Origin: Bacillota bacterium
Lineage (GTDB): Bacteria > Bacillota_E > Symbiobacteriia > Symbiobacteriales > Symbiobacteriaceae
Length of the DNA stretch: 19,960 bases
Assembly: GCA_003242675.1 (NCBI GenBank)
Contig: QGVE01000042.1
Coordinates: 1 to 19,960, forward strand
Direction: 5' to 3'
Each line of letters starts with the position of its first letter. Position 1 is the first letter of the stretch. Under the pieces are notes generated by a model. That model had not been told where the DNA came from and made no database searches. It saw only the letters and a list, made by a program, of their open reading frames with translations. Positions 7,348 to 13,871 of the stretch are shown here, piece by piece. Made by a program: the position numbers and the translations under genes.

Positions 7348-7914
7348 ATGACAGACGCCCCGGAGGCGAGACCGGCCGCCAGGCGCAGGTCGCCCCTGCG
7401 CGATGTGTTGGAGACCCTGGTCCTGGCCCTGCTCTTCGCATTCGTCATCCGCACCTTCGTCGTGGAAGTCTACCAGGTCTCGGGGAACTCGATGACCAAT
7501 ACGCTGCACGACCAGGAGCGGGTTCTGGTCAACAAGTTCATCTACAAGATTCGCGACCCTCAGCCCGGGGACATCATTGTCTTCAAGTACCCGCGCCAGC
7601 CCGACCGCGAGTTCATCAAGCGGGTCGTGGCGGTGGGCGGGGACACCGTGGAGATGCGCGGGGGCGTGGTGTACGTGAACGGCGAGCCGTTCCCCGAGGC
7701 GCCCACGGTCCGGCTCAGCGCCGGGGACTTCGGGCCGGTGGTGGTGCCGCCGGGCTCCGTCTTCGTGCTGGGCGACAACCGGTCCAACAGCGAGGACAGC
7801 CGCTACTTCGGCGAGGTGCCGCTCAGCCACATCCGGGGCCTGGCCGTCGCGCGCATCTGGCCCCTGACCGCCGTCAAGGCCCTCGCCCCGCCCTCGGCCG
7901 AAGGGCGCGAGTAA
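7348..7914 (+). CDS. lepB: Signal peptidase I
   Basis: Type I signal peptidase cleaves signal peptides from exported proteins at the outer face of the membrane, using a Ser/Lys dyad. The 188-aa single-span form is typical of Firmicutes (SipS-like). A short basic cytoplasmic tail (1-17) is followed by one membrane segment at about 18-37. Then come SGNSM with nucleophile Ser48, REFIKRVVAVGGD with general base Lys91, and GDNRSNSEDSR at 142-152. ATG 7348 is chosen because GGGGAGG lies at 7332-7338; the frame is open back to a TTG at 7258 inside the rplS terminator, which is rejected. It sits 14 bases before rbgA. In Bacillus the rplS-ylqF interval lacks it. Confidence 0.96.
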   Translation: MTDAPEARPAARRRSPLRDVLETLVLALLFAFVIRTFVVEVYQVSGNSMTNTLHDQERVLVNKFIYKIRDPQPGDIIVFKYPRQPDREFIKRVVAVGGDTVEMRGGVVYVNGEPFPEAPTVRLSAGDFGPVVVPPGSVFVLGDNRSNSEDSRYFGEVPLSHIRGLAVARIWPLTAVKALAPPSAEGRE

Positions 7915-7927
7915 GGGAGGGAGCGCT

Positions 7928-8794
7928 GTGCCGGTGATTCAGTGGTTCCCGGGCCACATGGCCAAGGCCCGCCGCATCCTGCAGGAGAACGCACCGCTGG
8001 TGGACGTGGTGCTGGAGATCGTCGACGCCCGCTGCCCGCTGGCCAGCCGCAACCCGGACCTGATGGCGCTGGTGGCGCACAAGCCGCAGGTGCTGGTCCT
8101 GAACAAGGCCGACCTGGCCGATCCCGCCGCGACCCGGCTCTGGGTCCAGCGGCTGAGCGAGCCGGGCCGGCCTGCCGTCGCGTTGGACGCCGTGCGCGGC
8201 ACCGGCGCGAAGGAGGTGCTCGCCGCCATCCGGCGCGCCTTCGCCCCCGTGCTGCAGGCCTGGACGGCGAAAGGCCGCAAGCCCCGCCCCCCCCGGGCCA
8301 TGGCCGTCGGCATCCCCACCGTCGGCAAGTCGTCGGTGATCAACCGCCTGATCGGGGCCAGGCGGGCGGCGGTGGGGGACAAGCCCGGCGTGACCCGCGG
8401 CAAGCAGTGGATCCGCATCGGGGCGGACGTGGAGCTGCTCGACATGCCGGGGATCCTCGTCCCGAAGTTCGAGAACCCGCTGGACGGCATCCTGCTGGCG
8501 GCGACGGGGGCCATCAAGGACGAGGTCTTCGACCCGCGCGAGGTGGCCGGTCACCTGCTCCACCTCACCTGGGAATCGCTGAAGCCGGCGATTCAGGAGC
8601 GTTACGGGCTCACCCGCCTGGATCCGGAAGCCGCGGTGAACCTCGAGGCGATCGGCCGCTTCCGGGGGCTCCTCCGGGCCGGCGAGCAGGTCGACCTGGA
8701 CGCGGCGGCGCAGCTGGTCCTGAAGGAGTTCCGGGAGGGCCGCCTCGGGCGCGTCACGCTGCAGTGGCCGGAACCGGCACCGTCGGGTGAATGA
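7928..8794 (+). CDS. rbgA: Ribosome biogenesis GTPase RbgA (YlqF)
   Basis: RbgA is a circularly permuted GTPase needed for late 50S assembly (incorporation of L16 and neighbours). The 288-aa protein starts with the family signature IQWFPGHMAKARR (4-16). Its G motifs come in permuted order: DAR near 33-35, G4 NKAD at 59-62, then G1 GIPTVGKSS at 128-136, G2 Thr at 156 in PGVT, and G3 DMPG at 172-175. The C-terminal helical rRNA-binding domain follows. In G1 the usual Asn of GxxNVGKSS is Thr, a mild deviation. The GTG start at 7928 follows GGGAGGGAG (7915-7923). rnhB follows after a structured 174-base gap. Confidence 0.96.
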   Translation: MPVIQWFPGHMAKARRILQENAPLVDVVLEIVDARCPLASRNPDLMALVAHKPQVLVLNKADLADPAATRLWVQRLSEPGRPAVALDAVRGTGAKEVLAAIRRAFAPVLQAWTAKGRKPRPPRAMAVGIPTVGKSSVINRLIGARRAAVGDKPGVTRGKQWIRIGADVELLDMPGILVPKFENPLDGILLAATGAIKDEVFDPREVAGHLLHLTWESLKPAIQERYGLTRLDPEAAVNLEAIGRFRGLLRAGEQVDLDAAAQLVLKEFREGRLGRVTLQWPEPAPSGE

Positions 8795-8795
8795 T

Positions 8796-8822
8796 GGCTA
8801 TTGTGTGGATACGATAATAGCC
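8796..8822 (+). other. Hairpin directly after rbgA
   Basis: GGCTATT (8796-8802) pairs exactly with AATAGCC (8816-8822), starting two bases after the rbgA stop codon, in a locally AT-richer stretch. The next T-containing stretch is interrupted, so it is not a textbook terminator, but its placement suggests an mRNA 3' end or stability element. Confidence 0.4.
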
Positions 8823-8863
8823 CAAGACATCTTTAGGTCCAGAGAAGGATTTTTCTCACGTAC

Positions 8864-8894
8864 CGCCGAAACAGACATGAACGGTTTAACGGCG
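8864..8894 (+). other. Hairpin in the rnhB leader
   Basis: CGCCG+AAAC (8864-8872) pairs with GTTT (8884-8887) and CGGCG (8890-8894), nine pairs with a two-base bulge. It lies about 75 bases before the rnhB start. No confident promoter is seen in 8795-8968 and no small ORF there has a good ribosome binding site. Confidence 0.35.
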
Positions 8895-8968
8895 CTGAAG
8901 GCCTAAAGGGTGTGGATCGGCTGGGACCGCAACCCACCGAAGGCCGCTGGTAGGGTGGGGGTGTACAG

Positions 8969-9778
8969 GTGAGACAAATCATCCTGAAACGGATGAGCCT
9001 CAAACGTCTGCAGGCACTGATCGCGGAGGAGGGCCCGGACATCTACCCCGAGGTCATCGAAGCGCTGAAGGACGACCCCCGGGAAGGGGCGCAGCGCCTG
9101 GTGCGGCAGTGCCAGACGTACCTGAAAGAGCGCGAGCGGCAGCGCGCCGTGCTCCAGCGCATGTACAGCTACGAGCGGCAGCTCTGGTCGATGGGCTATC
9201 GCCACGTCGCCGGGATCGACGAGGTTGGGCGGGGCCCCCTGGCCGGACCCGTGGTGGCGGCAGCGGTCATCCTGCCGGGCGAGGTGGAGCTGCCCGGGAT
9301 AGAGGAGGCGAAGCGGCTGTCCGAGCGGCGGCGGATGGAGCTGTACAACCGGATCCGTGAGGTCGCCGTTGCCGTGGGGATTGGCATGGTGCAGCCCGAG
9401 GGCATCGACGAGGCCAGCGTGGTGGTCGCCACGTACAAGGCCATGATGAAGGCAATCGCGGACCTGCCCGTCGCGCCGGACTACCTGCTCATCGACGGCG
9501 TCCACCTGCCCAACGTTCCGCAGCCCCAGGTGCCCGTGGTGGGCGGGGAGACGCTCTCCTGCTCCATCGCGGCAGCCGCGGTGGTGGCCAAGGTGGCGCG
9601 CGACGAGTACATGGTGGAGATGGACGCCAAGTATCCGGAGTACGGCTTCGCCCATCACAAGGGCTACGGCACCCCGGAGCATCGGATGGCGCTGGAGCGC
9701 TACGGTCCCTGTCCGATCCACCGGAAGCCGTCGAGCGGCACGCCCGCGGGGGCGGTGCTGGTGTTCACGGAGGGCTAA
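8969..9778 (+). CDS. rnhB: Ribonuclease HII
   Basis: RNase HII cuts the RNA strand of RNA-DNA hybrids and starts removal of single ribonucleotides from DNA. The 269-aa protein has a ~75-residue N-terminal extension resembling that of Bacillus RnhB, which aids substrate binding. The catalytic domain starts at [13 protein letters not shown] with Asp84 and Glu85; Asp176 is in LLIDGV and Asp212 in KVARDEYM. The loop usually read as DSKxLS is EEAKRLS here. The GTG start at 8969 is supported by AGGGTGGGGG (8951-8960). Its stop is followed immediately by the GTG of yraN with no gap, so the two are coupled. Confidence 0.96.
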   Translation: MRQIILKRMSLKRLQALIAEEGPDIYPEVIEALKDDPREGAQRLVRQCQTYLKERERQRAVLQRMYSYERQLWSMGYRHVAGIDEVGRGPLAGPVVAAAVILPGEVELPGIEEAKRLSERRRMELYNRIREVAVAVGIGMVQPEGIDEASVVVATYKAMMKAIADLPVAPDYLLIDGVHLPNVPQPQVPVVGGETLSCSIAAAAVVAKVARDEYMVEMDAKYPEYGFAHHKGYGTPEHRMALERYGPCPIHRKPSSGTPAGAVLVFTEG

Positions 9779-10135
9779 GTGATCCGGCAGGTCGGCCGGG
9801 AGGGGGAGGAGGCCGCCGTCCGGTACCTCACGTCGCTCGGCTACCGCGTCATCGCCCGCAACGTGCGCTTCCGCTCGGGCGAGATCGACGTGGTCGCGCG
9901 GGACGGGGACGTGCTGGTCTTCGTGGAAGTCAAGACCCGGCGCGGCAGGGGTTTCGGCTCGCCGGGCGAAGCGGTCACCGGGGCGAAGCAGAGGCGGCTG
10001 GTCCGTCTGGCCGCGCTCTACCTGGCCCGCCTGGGAGGAGAGCCTCCCCCCTGTCGGTTCGACGTGGTCGAGGTGGAGCCGGGCCCGGACGGCCGCTGGC
10101 GCTGCAAACTGATCAAGGGTGCGTTCCAGGCGTGA
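9779..10135 (+). CDS. yraN: YraN family (UPF0102) nuclease-fold protein
   Basis: This 118-aa protein has the restriction-endonuclease-like core of the YraN family. Glu-Ile-Asp at 35-37 (SGEIDVVARDGD) and FVEVKTRRG at 48-56 give the E/D...D...ExK active-site pattern. The opening GREGEEAAVRYLTSLGYRVIARN is also typical. The physiological function is not established; the family is often next to rnhB and linked to recombination or Holliday-junction processing by inference. GTG 9779 directly abuts the rnhB TAA. Its last codons lie inside a 21-bp inverted repeat (10132-10176). Confidence 0.93.
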   Translation: MIRQVGREGEEAAVRYLTSLGYRVIARNVRFRSGEIDVVARDGDVLVFVEVKTRRGRGFGSPGEAVTGAKQRRLVRLAALYLARLGGEPPPCRFDVVEVEPGPDGRWRCKLIKGAFQA

Positions 10136-10176
10136 GCGGAGCCGCTTCGGCCTTTGGCCGGAGCGGCTCCGCTCAC
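10132..10176 (+). terminator. 21-bp near-perfect hairpin overlapping the yraN stop codon
   Basis: Arms 10132-10152 and 10156-10176 pair over 21 positions with a three-base TTT loop. The only non-Watson-Crick pair is a T-G at 10147/10161. The left arm contains the yraN TGA (10133-10135). There is no T tract after the stem. It is likely a transcript 3' end (hairpin-only termination or RNA protection), but an inserted palindromic element is also possible. Confidence 0.6.
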
Positions 10177-10192
10177 CTGCGCGCGTCCCCGG

Positions 10193-10232
10193 CCTGCTCC
10201 CGGGACCGCCGGAGCGGCGGCGGCCGGGCAGG
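10193..10232 (+). other. Second large hairpin between yraN and comM
   Basis: Three nested blocks pair: CCTG (10193-10196) with CAGG (10229-10232), CCCGG (10199-10203) with CCGGG (10224-10228), and CCGCCG (10206-10211) with CGGCGG (10215-10220), with a three-base loop. Small internal loops interrupt the stem. It follows the 21-bp hairpin by 16 bases and also lacks a T tract. Confidence 0.45.
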
Positions 10233-10278
10233 ATACCCCGCTCGGCAGCGCGCCGCACGGCCACAGAAAAGGGAGTTA

Positions 10279-10307
10279 TTGACAAGAAAGAGAATCGGTG
10301 GCATGAT
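10279..10307 (+). promoter_or_regulatory. Sigma-A-like promoter for comM
   Basis: A perfect TTGACA (10279-10284), a 17-base spacer and CATGAT (10302-10307, four of six matches). It sits in the AT-richest part of the yraN-comM gap and would start transcription near 10314, about 36 bases before the proposed GTG. Confidence 0.6.
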
Positions 10308-10349
10308 GGGGCTGTGGGGGGCGAACATCTGTTGGTGGGGGTGCTGCCC

Positions 10350-11870
10350 GTGTTCGTGCGGGTGTGGAGCTTTGCCCTGCAGGGGATCGAGGCGCTGCCT
10401 GTGGCGGTGGAGGTCGACGTCAGTCCGGGGCTGCCGTCCTTTGAGGTCGTCGGGCTGCCCGACGCCGCGGTGCGGGAGGCGCGGGAGCGGGTGCGGGCCG
10501 CCATCCGCAACGGGGGATGGCCTTTTCCCCTGCAGCGGATCACGGTCAATCTGGCGCCTGCCCATACCCGCAAGGAAGGGGCCGGTTTCGACGTGGCCAT
10601 CGCCCTGGGGGTGCTGGCGGCTGCCGGCGCGTTCCCCCCGGCGGCGCTGGAGAAGATCGCGGTGGCCGGGGAGCTGGCGCTGGACGGCGGCCTGCGCCCG
10701 GTGCGGGGGGCGCTGGCCATGGCGCTGGCCGTGGAGCGCGGGCGCAGCCTGATTCTCCCGGCGGAGAGCGCGCGGGAGGCGGCGGCGTGCGGGGCGGATG
10801 TGCTGGCCGCCCGCCGCCTGTCGGACCTGGTCGCCCACCTGCGCGGGGAGCGGAGGCTGGAGGCCGCGGAACCGGCTCCGCCAGCCGCCGTGCCGGACTG
10901 GGACGTGGACCTCGCCCTGGTCAGGGGGCAGCCGGTGGCCCGGCGGGCGCTGGAGGTCGCCGCGGCCGGCGGCCACAACCTGCTCCTGGTCGGCCCGCCG
11001 GGTACCGGAAAGAGCCTGCTCGCCCGGTGCCTCCCCACCATCCTGCCGCCCCTGGATGACGCCGAGTCGTTCGAGGTCAGCCGCATCTACAGCGTGGCCG
11101 GCCAGCTGGAGGGGGGCGCGCTGATCCGCCGCCGGCCGTTTCGGGCGCCGCACCACTCGGCCTCCCGGGCGGCGATCATGGGCGGAGGAACCCCCCTGAG
11201 GCCCGGCGAGATCACCCTGGCGCACCGGGGCGTGCTGTTCCTGGACGAGCTGCCCGAGTTCCGGCGCGACGTGCTGGAGGGGCTCCGGCAGCCGCTGGAG
11301 GACGGCGTGGTACGGCTCGCGCGTGTACACGGGCACCTGACGTTCCCGGCCCGGCCCATGCTGGTCGCCGCCGCCAACCCGTGCCCCTGCGGCCACCTGG
11401 GGGACCCGGTCCGCGCCTGCACCTGTACGGCCGCGGCGGTTCACCTGTACCAGCAGCGGCTCTCCGGCCCCCTGCGCGACCGGTTTGACCTGCAGGTGCA
11501 GATGCAGCCGGTCACGTACGGCGAGCTGGCCGCGTCCGGGGGCGGGGAGTCCTCCGCCGCCGTGGCGGAGCGGGTGCGCGCGGCGCGGGAGCGGCAGCGC
11601 CGCCGGCTGGCACCGCATGGGTGCAGCACCAACGCCGAGATGGGGCCTGCGCTCATCCGGCGCTTCTGCCCACTGCCGCCCGGGGGCGAGGCGCTGATGC
11701 GGGCGGCGATGGACCGGCTCGGCCTGTCGGTGCGGGGCCATGACCGGGTGCTCCGGGTGGCCCGCACCCTGGCGGATCTGGACGGGTCGGAGGCCATCCT
11801 CCTCCGCCACCTGGCGGAGGCGCTGCAGTACCGGGGAACCGGGGCAGAGGCGGTGCAGCAGGGCGCCTGA
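10350..11870 (+). CDS. comM: YifB/ComM family AAA+ ATPase (Mg-chelatase-like)
   Basis: ComM/YifB proteins are hexameric AAA+ helicases; ComM promotes branch migration during integration of transforming DNA. The 506-aa product has the N-terminal ChlI-type domain (VEVDVSPGLPSFEVVGLPDAA, about 20-40) and Walker A GPPGTGKS at 215-222. It also has RPFRAPHHSAS (262-272), Walker B LFLDE at 296-300, NPCPCG at 343-348 and the C-terminal Mg-chelatase domain. GTG 10350 is chosen: it gives the family N-terminus VxVWSFALQGIEALPV, the usual length, and follows GGTGGGGGTG (10334-10343). The open frame runs upstream to 10119 through the hairpins and promoter, which is not credible as coding. dprA lies about 2 kb downstream, a related function in DNA uptake. 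Confidence 0.95.
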   Translation: MFVRVWSFALQGIEALPVAVEVDVSPGLPSFEVVGLPDAAVREARERVRAAIRNGGWPFPLQRITVNLAPAHTRKEGAGFDVAIALGVLAAAGAFPPAALEKIAVAGELALDGGLRPVRGALAMALAVERGRSLILPAESAREAAACGADVLAARRLSDLVAHLRGERRLEAAEPAPPAAVPDWDVDLALVRGQPVARRALEVAAAGGHNLLLVGPPGTGKSLLARCLPTILPPLDDAESFEVSRIYSVAGQLEGGALIRRRPFRAPHHSASRAAIMGGGTPLRPGEITLAHRGVLFLDELPEFRRDVLEGLRQPLEDGVVRLARVHGHLTFPARPMLVAAANPCPCGHLGDPVRACTCTAAAVHLYQQRLSGPLRDRFDLQVQMQPVTYGELAASGGGESSAAVAERVRAARERQRRRLAPHGCSTNAEMGPALIRRFCPLPPGGEALMRAAMDRLGLSVRGHDRVLRVARTLADLDGSEAILLRHLAEALQYRGTGAEAVQQGA

Positions 11871-11923
11871 GCGAGAGACGACCGCGGTTCGTATGCCCGG
11901 CCGGTCCCGCGCATGCTAAGGGC

Positions 11924-11942
11924 TGACCGCTGAAAGCGGTCA
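11924..11942 (+). other. Short perfect hairpin upstream of the 63-aa gene
   Basis: TGACCGC (11924-11930) and GCGGTCA (11936-11942) pair exactly around a TGAAA loop, 54 bases after comM and 11 bases before the next ribosome binding site. There is no T tract. It may be the comM 3' hairpin or a leader element. Confidence 0.4.
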
Positions 11943-11965
11943 ACCTGTGAGCGGGAGGGATGCGC

Positions 11966-12157
11966 ATGGCCAAGCAGGACGGGTATCCGATTCACGAGGG
12001 GCCCATGGCCGACCGGCGCGGGACCGAATGGCGCAAGGACGCCGCAGAGCTGGAGGCCCGGGACCGGCGGCGCAAGGAAAACCCCACGGGGGCGCTGGAG
12101 AACAGCCTGAGGAGCCTCAACAAGGATCACGCGGCCCGGGCCAAGTCGGACGGGTGA
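11966..12157 (+). CDS. Small hydrophilic protein, 63 aa, unknown function
   Basis: This is an unrecognised small protein. ATG 11966 is preferred over ATG 11960 because GGGAGGG (11953-11959) sits 6 bases before it, whereas it touches the other. The product is very polar: it is rich in Arg, Lys, Asp and Glu, has no Cys and no membrane segment, and is probably disordered or a single helix (about 20-38). Tyr7, Pro8 and Trp22 are its few large residues. It resembles stress or DNA/RNA-associated small proteins only in composition, so no function is offered. It is bounded by hairpins on both sides (11924-11942 and 12166-12189), which supports a discrete small transcript. The strong ribosome binding site is the best evidence that it is expressed. 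Confidence 0.65.
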   Translation: MAKQDGYPIHEGPMADRRGTEWRKDAAELEARDRRRKENPTGALENSLRSLNKDHAARAKSDG

Positions 12158-12165
12158 ACCGTGGA

Positions 12166-12189
12166 CCCCCTGCCAGATCTGGAAGGGGG
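12166..12189 (+). other. Dyad after the 63-aa gene
   Basis: CCCCCT (12166-12171) and AGGGGG (12184-12189) pair around the perfect palindrome CCAGATCTGG (12173-12182), with one G/A mismatch between the blocks. No T's follow. It could be a hairpin-only terminator or a symmetrical protein site. Confidence 0.4.
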
Positions 12190-12224
12190 CGGCACCGGGG
12201 GAGGCGAAGAATAGGGTGAGCGGC

Positions 12225-12253
12225 CGGGGAGGCGGGGACCGCCAGCCTCCCCG
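12225..12253 (+). other. Hairpin upstream of the TusA-like gene
   Basis: CGGGGAGGC (12225-12233) pairs exactly with GCCTCCCCG (12245-12253), nine pairs with an 11-base loop. It lies 41 bases before the next ATG. No promoter was recognised in 12158-12294. Confidence 0.35.
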
Positions 12254-12294
12254 CCGCATGAACTCGCCGGAAACCCACCGGGAGGGAGAACGTC

Positions 12295-12558
12295 ATGTCG
12301 TCCACGGACCCGGGAACGCTGCCCCAGCCGGACCGCGTGCTTGACCTGCGCGGCGACGTCTGTCCGGTCACCTTCGCCAAGACCAAGATCGCCCTGGAGG
12401 AGATGCGCATTGGCGAGGTGCTGCTGGTGCGGCTGGACTATGAGCCCGCCACGCGCAACGTCCCGCGCAGCGCGGAGCTGTATGGCGACGAGGTGCTCGC
12501 CGTCCGGCAGGTCGGCGATCGGGAGTGGGAAGTCCTGATCCGCAAACGGGTGGATTGA
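12295..12558 (+). CDS. TusA/SirA-type sulfur carrier protein
   Basis: The 87-aa protein is a TusA-family sulfurtransferase. It shows the N-terminal DLRGDVCPVTFAKTKIALEEM block (17-37), with the persulfide-carrying Cys23 followed by Pro and the conserved downstream Lys. Such proteins pass sulfur as a persulfide, for example to tRNA thiolation or other sulfur pathways. No cysteine desulfurase, TusBCD, DsrE or YeeE/transporter partner is encoded nearby, so the acceptor is unknown. A 14-residue N-terminal extension precedes the family core. ATG 12295 is preceded by GGGAGGGAG (12281-12289). A separate promoter follows it, so it is probably not co-transcribed only with the peptidase. Confidence 0.88.
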   Translation: MSSTDPGTLPQPDRVLDLRGDVCPVTFAKTKIALEEMRIGEVLLVRLDYEPATRNVPRSAELYGDEVLAVRQVGDREWEVLIRKRVD

Positions 12559-12575
12559 GCGCACAATCGCCGCTC

Positions 12576-12605
12576 TTTCCAAAACGTTGGACCATCCGCT
12601 ATAAT
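12576..12605 (+). promoter_or_regulatory. Sigma-A-like promoter for the M20 peptidase gene
   Basis: TTTCCA (12576-12581, four of six), an 18-base spacer and a perfect TATAAT (12600-12605). It lies in an AT-richer pocket between the TusA-like gene and the peptidase, with a leader of about 26 bases before the ATG. Confidence 0.55.
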
Positions 12606-12637
12606 CGGAGATTGAACCGCAAGAGGGGCGATGTCGC

Positions 12638-13792
12638 ATGATCCTGGAGCACCCGACGGCTTGCCGCCTCGTGGCCGAAGCTGAGATGGCACTCTCCGAT
12701 CTCGTGCGGGAGGTCATCGCCGTATGCGAGATCCCCGCCCCCACGTTCCACGAAGCGGAGCGGGCCGCCTACGTGGAGCGGCGGATGCAGGAGATCGGCC
12801 TGAGCGAGGTCCGGCGCGACGCGGTGGGCAACGTCATCGGCCGGGTGCGGGGGAAAGGGACGGGGCCGAACCTGCTCATTGCGGCGCACCTGGACACGGT
12901 TTTCCCGCCCGATACCGACGTGACCGTGCGGCCGGATGGCGAGATCCTGCGCGCACCCGGCGTCGGCGACAACTCCTCCGGCGTGGCCACGATGCTCCAT
13001 GCGGCCCGCCTGCTGGTGAAGCACGACGTGCCGCTGGCGGGCGACGTCATCTTCGCGGCCACCTGCGGGGAGGAAGGGCTCGGCAACCTCGAGGGCATGC
13101 GGGCGGTCGTCGAGGCGCTGAAGGAGGAGATCGACTACGTCATCGCCCTGGATGGCAGCCTGGGCGGCATGGTGCGCGAGGGCGTGGGCAGCCGCCGGTT
13201 CCGCCTGGTGGTGACCACCAGCGGCGGCCATTCGTGGGGCGCCTTCGGCGCACCCAGCGCGATTCACAGCCTGGGCCGCATCATCGCTCGCATCAGCGAA
13301 CTGCGGGTGCCGACCAACCCCAAGACGACCTACAACGTCGGCGTGATCTCCGGGGGGACTTCCATCAACACCATCGCGGCGCGGGCCGAGGCGCTGATCG
13401 ACCTGCGGTCCCTGGACCGGGGCGAGCTGGCCCGGCTGGAGGAGCGGGTGCTGCGCATCGTGCGCGCCGAAGAGCGGGAGTCCGGCGTGCGGGCGGAGCT
13501 GGAGCTGCTGGGCGACCGCCCCACCGGATCGATCCCGGACAACCATCCCCTCTGCAGCCTCGTCAGGCGGGTGCACCGGGAGCTGGGCCTGCAGACGCGG
13601 GTCTACCCCTCGTCCACCGATGGCAACGTCCCGCTTTCCATGGGGATCCCGGCCGTCACGGTGGGCGTCACCCTGGGGGGAAACGGCCACCGGCTGGACG
13701 AGTACATCTACACGACGCCGCTGACCAAGGGGCTGGCTCAGGTTCTGCTTCTCGTGCTGGGAGTACAGGAATTGCCGCCGCGGGCCCGGTAG
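12638..13792 (+). CDS. M20-family zinc metallopeptidase (PepT-like)
   Basis: The 384-aa protein is a co-catalytic dizinc aminopeptidase/deacylase of family M20, closest in layout to the tripeptidase-T-like branch. Visible metal and catalytic residues are His84 and Asp86 in AAHLDTV, Asp111 in GVGDNSSG, Glu145-Glu146 in CGEEGLGN, Asp172 in ALDG, and His351 in GGNGHRLDEY. The insertion (dimerisation) domain at about 185-300 carries GGHSWGAFG. No signal peptide is present, so it should act on peptides or small amides in the cytoplasm; the exact substrate cannot be inferred. ATG 12638 follows AGAGGGG (12622-12628). It has its own promoter and a terminator overlapping its stop codon. Confidence 0.9.
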   Translation: MILEHPTACRLVAEAEMALSDLVREVIAVCEIPAPTFHEAERAAYVERRMQEIGLSEVRRDAVGNVIGRVRGKGTGPNLLIAAHLDTVFPPDTDVTVRPDGEILRAPGVGDNSSGVATMLHAARLLVKHDVPLAGDVIFAATCGEEGLGNLEGMRAVVEALKEEIDYVIALDGSLGGMVREGVGSRRFRLVVTTSGGHSWGAFGAPSAIHSLGRIIARISELRVPTNPKTTYNVGVISGGTSINTIAARAEALIDLRSLDRGELARLEERVLRIVRAEERESGVRAELELLGDRPTGSIPDNHPLCSLVRRVHRELGLQTRVYPSSTDGNVPLSMGIPAVTVGVTLGGNGHRLDEYIYTTPLTKGLAQVLLLVLGVQELPPRAR

Positions 13793-13810
13793 CTGTGCAG
13801 CCGGGCTTTT
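13784..13810 (+). terminator. Intrinsic terminator after the peptidase gene
   Basis: GCCCGG (13784-13789) pairs with CCGGGC (13801-13806), and GCT/AGC can extend the stem inward across a small bulge. TTTT follows at 13807-13810. The left arm lies in the last codon and abuts the stop codon at 13790-13792. Confidence 0.6.
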
Positions 13811-13832
13811 CGCATGGAGGGGACGGAACGGA

Positions 13833-13854
13833 GGCCGGCCTACCGACGCCGGCC
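13833..13854 (+). other. Hairpin in the dprA leader
   Basis: GGCCGGC (13833-13839) and GCCGGCC (13848-13854) form an exact 7-bp stem with an 8-base loop, about ten bases before the dprA ribosome binding site region. It has no T tract. Confidence 0.35.
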
Positions 13855-13871
13855 GTGTGGGGGAGAGCGCC

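Noticed and set aside
8833..9042. 69-aa minus-strand frame in the rbgA-rnhB gap
   Set aside because: No ribosome binding site in the right place, overlaps the rnhB start, and the translation shows no plausible protein character.
10119..10349. N-terminal extension of ComM in the same frame
   Set aside because: It would include the yraN stop, two large hairpins and a promoter, and would make the protein 77 residues longer than its family.
8903..11086. 727-aa minus-strand open frame
   Set aside because: Antisense to rnhB, yraN and comM; its composition is Ser/Arg/Ala-rich with no recognisable domain.
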